From Frankiaceae bacterium (lineage in GTDB: Bacteria; Actinomycetota; Actinomycetes; JAVEEJ01): a DNA stretch of 8,525 nucleotides. Of the stretch, positions 4,137 to 8,525 are shown one piece after another (the stretch's first letter is position 1; each line of letters begins with the position of its first letter). The position numbers and the translations under genes were made by a program. The notes under the pieces are model-generated. The model saw nothing but the letters and a program-made list of their open reading frames with translations, was not told the origin of the DNA and searched no databases. The stretch is taken from assembly GCA_030840515.1 (NCBI GenBank), contig JAVEEJ010000219.1:1-8525 (forward strand), given 5' to 3'.

Positions 4137-6347
4137 TCAGCGGCCGACGAGCCGGCGCACCGTCTCGACGAGCTGAGTCTGGTCGAACTCGCTCTTGAGC
4201 AGGTAAGCACTTGCTCCCGCCTCGAGACCAGCCCGCCGGTCCGACTCGTCCCCCCTCGAGGTCATGATGATGACAGGCACCTGCTCCCAGCCCCGCGTCC
4301 GCCGGATCGTCCGGGTCAGGGTGAACCCGTCCATGCCGGGCATCTCGACGTCGCTGACCACCACGTCGACCGGCTCGTCACGCAGCTTCGACGCCCCGTC
4401 GAGGCCATCGACGCAGGCCAGCACCTCGTAGCCGGCGCCCTCCAGGATCACGCGCTCGAGCTCACGAACGCCGACCGAGTCCTCCACCACCAGGACCCGC
4501 GGCTTGCGCACGCCGCCGCGAGCCGGGGCTGCGGAGTCCTCCCGCTCACGGGCCCCGGGGAGCTGCACGGGGGTCGTGGCGCCGGTGGCCCGCACTGCCA
4601 GCTCGCGCAGGTCGACGAGGCAGACGACGGACCCGTCGCCGTCGATCGTCGCGCCGGTGACCATGGGGAGCCGTCCGAGGAAAGGTCCGAGGTCCTTCAC
4701 GACGAGTTCGAGCTCGCCCTCGAGCTTGTCGACGGCCCACGCCAGCTGCTCGCCGGTGGACGCGTGGCGCACGAGAATGGCCGCCCGCGGCGCCCGCTCG
4801 CCGGCCACGCCGAGCGCCCCGCCGAGGTCGACCAACGGCAGCGACACCCCGTGGCGGACCATCACGGTCGCCCCGGCGACCTGGTGCACCTCGGCGTCAC
4901 GCAGCGACACCGACTCGACGACCCCGGGCACCGGGATCGCGTAGCGCTCCTCGCCGACCCGCGCGACCAAGCAGCGGAGCACACCCAGCGTGACGGGCAG
5001 CGTCAGCACGAACGTCGTACCTCGTCCCACCTCGGTCTGGATCTGCACGGTGCCGCCGAGGTCCTCGACCGCGAGCTGCACCACGTCCAGCCCCACACCG
5101 CGGCCGGAGGTCTCGGTCACCGCCTCGGCAGTGGAGAAGGCGGGCGTGAAGAGGAGCCCGAGCAGTGCGGGGCCTGAGAGCAGCGCATCCGGGGTGAGGA
5201 GGCCCTTCGCGATGGCCGCGGCACGCACGGCCTCCTCGTCGATGCCGCGTCCGTCGTCGGAGACCTCGATGACGACAGTGCCACCGGCCGAGCGCGCAGC
5301 CAGGGTCACCGTCGCCTGAGCCGGCTTGCCCGCGGCGACGCGCTCGTCGCCCGGTTCGCATCCGTGGTCCACGGCGTTGATCACGAGGTGCTTGAGGGCG
5401 TCGGCGACACCGTCGAGCACCTTCTTGTCGAGCTCGACGTCCTCGCCCTCGACCACGAGCCTGACGTCCTTGCCGGTGGCCACAGCCACATCCCGCAGCA
5501 GCCGTGGCAGCGCGGCAGTGACCCGGCGAACCGGCACCATGGCCAGGCCCATCGCCCCATCGCGCACCTGGGCAAGTCGCCCGCGGGCTTCCCCCACCAG
5601 CTCGCGCAGCTCGAGCCCGCCACCGGCCATCGTCTCGCCGATGCCCAGCAGCCGGTGCAGGGCCAGCTCGGCCTCGGCGGACAAGGACACGGACGCGAGC
5701 GAGTCGCGAAGCGTGCGAGCCCAGCGGCCGTGGTCCGAGGCGGCGCCGAGCGCGTCGTGCACCGCCTGCTCGACGCGGCGGACCTCGAGCTCGGCCTCCC
5801 CCACGACGTCGAGCAGGTCGTAGACCTTCGCGGCCCCGACCCGGATCGAGTCGACCCCGCGGTGGCGGCGCTCGTCGTGGTCGGAGGCGTCGTCCTCGAC
5901 ACCCTCGGCCTCTGAAGTACCAGCCTCCAGGACCGGAACAGCCACTGGCTCGTCACCGGCCAGCGCGGACCGCAGCGCGACCAGCAGCGGGTCCAGCGCC
6001 TCGGCGCTGAGCGGGCGCTGCGCGCCGGGGAGCGCCCGGGTGATCCCGTCGCACGAGGCAAGCAGCAGGTCGACCACATCGCGGCGCGCGGCGAGTCGGC
6101 CGTCACGCAGGGAGCCGAGCACGTCCTCGAGCAGGTGCGAGACCTGGAGCACGCCCTCGAGCCCCAGCATGCGGGCGGATCCCTTGACCGTGTGCGCGTC
6201 GCGGAACAGCGCCGCCACCAGTTGCTTCGGCGAGCTGTGGCCCTCTAGCTGGAGCAGGCCCGTCGTCAGCGAGGCAAGCCGCTCCTCGACCTCCGCGCGG
6301 AAGGTCGCGACGAGCTCGGGGTCGTCAGCCCAGGCGGACATGCTCAT
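4137..6347 (-). CDS. cheA: Hybrid chemosensory histidine kinase CheA-REC
   Basis: This 736-residue CheA-type kinase is predicted to take signals from MCPs and autophosphorylate. Its domains in order are an HPt (P1) domain at about 5-125 with phosphoacceptor His52 in AHTVKGSARMLG; an acidic linker (131-165) in place of a P2 domain; a P3 dimerisation domain (about 166-270, SIRVGAAKVYDLLDVVGE); and a P4 ATPase (about 275-450) with N box LKHLVINAVDHGCE (Asn324, His328), G1 DDGRGID (364-370) and G2 GRGVGLDVV (415-423). A CheW-like P5 domain (about 450-590) and a C-terminal receiver (about 615-736) follow, the latter with Glu622-Asp623, Asp666 (VVSDVEMP), Thr696 and Lys718. All residues needed for phosphotransfer are present. 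Loss of P2 plus a fused receiver is typical of CheA kinases of non-flagellar or alternative-function systems (FrzE, ChpA/PixL types). The ATG at 6347 overlaps the stop of the preceding MCP gene as ATGA, and GGGGAG lies eight bases upstream, so translation is coupled. Confidence 0.95.
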   Translation of the reverse strand: MSMSAWADDPELVATFRAEVEERLASLTTGLLQLEGHSSPKQLVAALFRDAHTVKGSARMLGLEGVLQVSHLLEDVLGSLRDGRLAARRDVVDLLLASCDGITRALPGAQRPLSAEALDPLLVALRSALAGDEPVAVPVLEAGTSEAEGVEDDASDHDERRHRGVDSIRVGAAKVYDLLDVVGEAELEVRRVEQAVHDALGAASDHGRWARTLRDSLASVSLSAEAELALHRLLGIGETMAGGGLELRELVGEARGRLAQVRDGAMGLAMVPVRRVTAALPRLLRDVAVATGKDVRLVVEGEDVELDKKVLDGVADALKHLVINAVDHGCEPGDERVAAGKPAQATVTLAARSAGGTVVIEVSDDGRGIDEEAVRAAAIAKGLLTPDALLSGPALLGLLFTPAFSTAEAVTETSGRGVGLDVVQLAVEDLGGTVQIQTEVGRGTTFVLTLPVTLGVLRCLVARVGEERYAIPVPGVVESVSLRDAEVHQVAGATVMVRHGVSLPLVDLGGALGVAGERAPRAAILVRHASTGEQLAWAVDKLEGELELVVKDLGPFLGRLPMVTGATIDGDGSVVCLVDLRELAVRATGATTPVQLPGAREREDSAAPARGGVRKPRVLVVEDSVGVRELERVILEGAGYEVLACVDGLDGASKLRDEPVDVVVSDVEMPGMDGFTLTRTIRRTRGWEQVPVIIMTSRGDESDRRAGLEAGASAYLLKSEFDQTQLVETVRRLVGR

Positions 6348-8104
6348 GACCTCGGCTCCCCAGGGGAACCCTTGAGCGTCGGCGAGATCTTGAAGGTGGC
6401 GACCCGTGCGGTCAGCCCCTCGGCGAGCGTGGTGAGGTCGGCCGCAGCTGCGCTGGAGGCGCGAGCCCCGGCTGCGTAGCGGTCCGAGGCGGTGGCGACC
6501 TCTGACATCGACTGCACGACCTGCTCGCTGGCCGCCCGCTGCTGGCGGGTGGCGACCGAGATGTCGGAAGCGGCGCTTGTGGTCGCGGTCACCATCGAGG
6601 CGATCTTGCGCAACGCGCTGTTCACACCGCGGGCGAGCTCGGCGCCCTCCCGGACGTCGGAGACGCCGGCGAGAGTCGCCTCCAGCGTCATCGTGGTGTC
6701 GCTGTGGATCTCGGCGACGATCGCGCCGATCCGTCGCGTCTCGTCGCGAGCGCGATCCGCGAGCTTGTGGATCTCGCCGGCCACGACGCGGAAGCCCTGG
6801 CCGTGCTCACCAGCGCGTGCGGCCTCGATCGCGGCGTTCAGCGCGAGCATGTTCGTCTGCCGCGCGAGGTCGTCGATGCCGCCCAGGATGGCGTCGATGC
6901 GGTGCCCGCGCTCGACCAGGCCTTCGAGCCGCCCGACGATCGACACGACACGGTCCTCGATAGCGCTCATCGCGTCGACCGACGCGCCGACGGCCTCGTC
7001 GCCCACGGCCGCGTGATGCAACGTCTCCTCCGCATAGCGCGAGACCGCGGCGGCTGTCTCCGCGATCTGCGCCGAGGTGGCGGCGAGCTGGTCCACGGTC
7101 GCGGTGACCTCGGCCACGGCCGAGCCCTGCTCCGCGGCCGAGCTGTTGAGCTGCTGCGCGGTGGCAAGCAGCTGGTGTGCGTCTGTCTCGACCCGCGCCG
7201 CGCCGGCCGTGATGCCGCGCGCGAGTCGCCGCAGCGCGACAACCGTGTCAGCGAGCGCGACCGCGACGACGAAGGCGGCCGGGTGTGCGTCGGCCCCGAC
7301 GGACGGGACGACCGTGAGATCGCCTGCGGCGACGCGCGACAGCACCGTCTCCAGCTGGCACATGTCTCGCTCGAGCGCGGCGTTCTCGTCGGCCGCCTGC
7401 TGGGCTGCGCGCCGTACTCCCGCTCCGACCGAGGAGGCCGCGTAGCCGATCGCGGGGAAGAGCGGCAGCACGATCAGCAGCCGTCCCGGCGCGTCACCGG
7501 CCAGCATTCCGGTCGAGACCGTGGCGGCGTAGATGGATGCGCTCGCCAGCGCACCGACACCGACGGCGGCCTCGGCGGAGAGCACCGCGGAGGTGAACAG
7601 CACGACGGGGATGAAGACCACCCAGAACGGCCCCTTCACCCCGCCCGTCGCGGCGGTGACGCCGCCGTCGGCGGCGAGGGTGAGGAGCAGGAGTACGGCG
7701 AGCAGTGGGCGGTGCCAGGCACGGCGGCGGGCTCGGTCGAGGCCTCCGATGCGCGCCAACGTGATGCCGAGCACTGCGGCCGCGAAGGCGCAGCCGACCA
7801 GCCACCACGGGTGCAGCGGCAGGTCAGCGCCGAAGCCCGCCAGCGCGGTGCCGCACACCGCAACCAGCAGTAGGCAGCCCACTGTGGCGAGCTCGGAGGC
7901 CCGGATCAGCCGCCGGGCGTGGTCAGCCTCGGCGGTGGAGGCGGAAGCCGGACCTGAAGGCACGAGGAAGGGGGGCGGCGGCGTACTCGCACCCGACTCG
8001 CGACGTCGACCGGCCGGCGCCGAGCGCTGGGCGGGCAACGCGACACCGCGCCGCTGGCGCGGGAGCGCCTGCGACGCGGTGCGCGAGTCGTCGAGGGTGG
8101 ACAC
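6344..8104 (-). CDS. Methyl-accepting chemotaxis protein with six-helix membrane domain
   Basis: This 586-residue chemoreceptor is anchored in the cytoplasmic membrane. The first 65 or so residues are hydrophilic, basic and proline-rich (PPPPF, 42-46) with no signal peptide. About six hydrophobic segments follow (roughly 73-91, 100-118, 132-146, 158-175, 177-199, 208-228) with short loops and no large extracellular domain, so the ligand or stress is probably sensed in or near the membrane. A HAMP-like part comes next (about 245-298, LETVLSRVAAGDLTV), then the coiled-coil signalling domain. Its tip is QTNMLALNAAIEAARAGEHG followed by QGFRVVAGEIHKLADRA (416-452), with Arg439 where most MCPs have Ala (QGFAVVA). 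There is no C-terminal NWETF-type CheR-docking pentapeptide. The start is GTG at 8104, 8 bp after the preceding MCP gene, with no clear ribosome binding site, suggesting coupling. Its stop overlaps the cheA start. The sensory domain family is not identified. Confidence 0.92.
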   Translation of the reverse strand: MSTLDDSRTASQALPRQRRGVALPAQRSAPAGRRRESGASTPPPPFLVPSGPASASTAEADHARRLIRASELATVGCLLLVAVCGTALAGFGADLPLHPWWLVGCAFAAAVLGITLARIGGLDRARRRAWHRPLLAVLLLLTLAADGGVTAATGGVKGPFWVVFIPVVLFTSAVLSAEAAVGVGALASASIYAATVSTGMLAGDAPGRLLIVLPLFPAIGYAASSVGAGVRRAAQQAADENAALERDMCQLETVLSRVAAGDLTVVPSVGADAHPAAFVVAVALADTVVALRRLARGITAGAARVETDAHQLLATAQQLNSSAAEQGSAVAEVTATVDQLAATSAQIAETAAAVSRYAEETLHHAAVGDEAVGASVDAMSAIEDRVVSIVGRLEGLVERGHRIDAILGGIDDLARQTNMLALNAAIEAARAGEHGQGFRVVAGEIHKLADRARDETRRIGAIVAEIHSDTTMTLEATLAGVSDVREGAELARGVNSALRKIASMVTATTSAASDISVATRQQRAASEQVVQSMSEVATASDRYAAGARASSAAAADLTTLAEGLTARVATFKISPTLKGSPGEPRS

Positions 8105-8112
8105 CGCTGTGG

Positions 8113-8525
8113 TCAGCCGACCTTGAACTGCGCGATGGAGGCACGCAACTCGGCCGCGAGGACGTTGAGCTGCGCGGCAGCGGCGGCGGCCTGCTTGGAC
8201 CCGACCGCGTACTGACGGGACACGTCGGAGACCTGCGTCATCGCGGCGACCACCTGGTCGGAGGCGGAGCGCTGCTGCTGGGTCGCGATCGAGATCTCCT
8301 TCGCCGCGGTGGTGGTCTCATCGACCATCCCGCTGATCCGCTCGAGCGCCTCGACCACGCCGCGGGCGAGCTCGGAGCCGGAGCGGACCTCCTTGGAGCC
8401 TTCCTCGGTGGCGATGATGGTGGCGTTGGTCTCGGCCTGGATCTCCGTGACGATGGCCTGGATCTGGCCGGTGGACTCCTGGGCGCGTTCGGCGAGCTTG
8501 CGCACCTCCGAGGCGACGACGGCGA
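8113..8525 (-). CDS. Methyl-accepting chemotaxis protein, C-terminal part
   Basis: The gene enters from the right edge, so only its last 137 residues are visible. They begin inside the signalling tip (AVVASEVRKLAERAQESTGQ, the canonical MCP pattern after GQGF) and continue as the descending arm of the coiled-coil hairpin. Methylation-type stretches (AKEISIATQQQRSASDQVV) follow, ending QLNVLAAELRASIAQFKVG. The end is closely similar in pattern to the downstream MCP (EISIATQQQRSASDQVVAAM against DISVATRQQRAASEQVVQSM), so the two are probably tandem duplicates that have diverged. There is no CheR-docking pentapeptide. The sensory part lies outside the window. Its stop is 8 bp before the next gene, and it is the first visible member of the leftward chemosensory operon. 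Confidence 0.93.
   Translation of the reverse strand, partial: AVVASEVRKLAERAQESTGQIQAIVTEIQAETNATIIATEEGSKEVRSGSELARGVVEALERISGMVDETTTAAKEISIATQQQRSASDQVVAAMTQVSDVSRQYAVGSKQAAAAAAQLNVLAAELRASIAQFKVG

Noticed and set aside
3110..5177. Plus-strand open frames of 362 and 372 codons opposite the receiver-GAF and CheA genes
   Set aside because: They are antisense shadows; the minus-strand proteins have complete catalytic motifs.

Overview
This is a GC-rich window with strong G/C bias at third codon positions, several GTG starts, and -10 boxes placed only 6-8 bases before a start codon, as in leaderless genes. Together with a seven-iron ferredoxin of the mycobacterial/streptomycete type, this points to an actinobacterium. 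The large chemosensory cluster suggests a member with taxis or chemosensory-type signalling, but I cannot place it below phylum/class level.

Left part (1-1785). A 7Fe ferredoxin runs leftward off the edge. Diverging from it across only 18 bp is a 73-residue orphan SH3-like domain protein, followed 10 bp later by a complete but atypical cysteinyl-tRNA synthetase (465 aa). One small AT-richer spot (143-149) can serve as the -10 element for both directions. The synthetase belongs to a different sequence type from the usual actinobacterial CysRS and is probably a second copy.

Middle (1782-3091). A 148-aa XRE-type regulator converges on the synthetase gene, and the two stop codons share the palindrome CTAG. 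Its upstream gap of 374 bp contains no convincing gene. It holds three perfect 15-bp tandem repeats, each containing a DnaA-box-like core, and three hairpin-forming inverted repeats, two of them near-identical copies. Beyond the gap lies a flavin reductase of the FMN-binding split-barrel family.

Right part (3131-8525). All genes read leftward in one apparent operon. In transcription order these are the C-terminal end of a methyl-accepting chemotaxis protein (MCP), a second complete MCP with a predicted six-helix membrane domain, a CheA kinase fused to a C-terminal receiver, and a receiver-GAF response regulator. The flavin reductase may be the last member, 39 bp further on. Spacing is tight: 8 bp, a 4-base ATGA overlap, then 43 bp and 39 bp. 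The likely logic is that MCP arrays control CheA autophosphorylation on His52, with phosphate passed to the fused receiver (Asp666) and/or to Asp52 of the receiver-GAF protein. No CheW, CheR, CheB, CheY or flagellar gene lies in the window. Some may lie upstream, beyond 8525. The output could therefore be something other than swimming.
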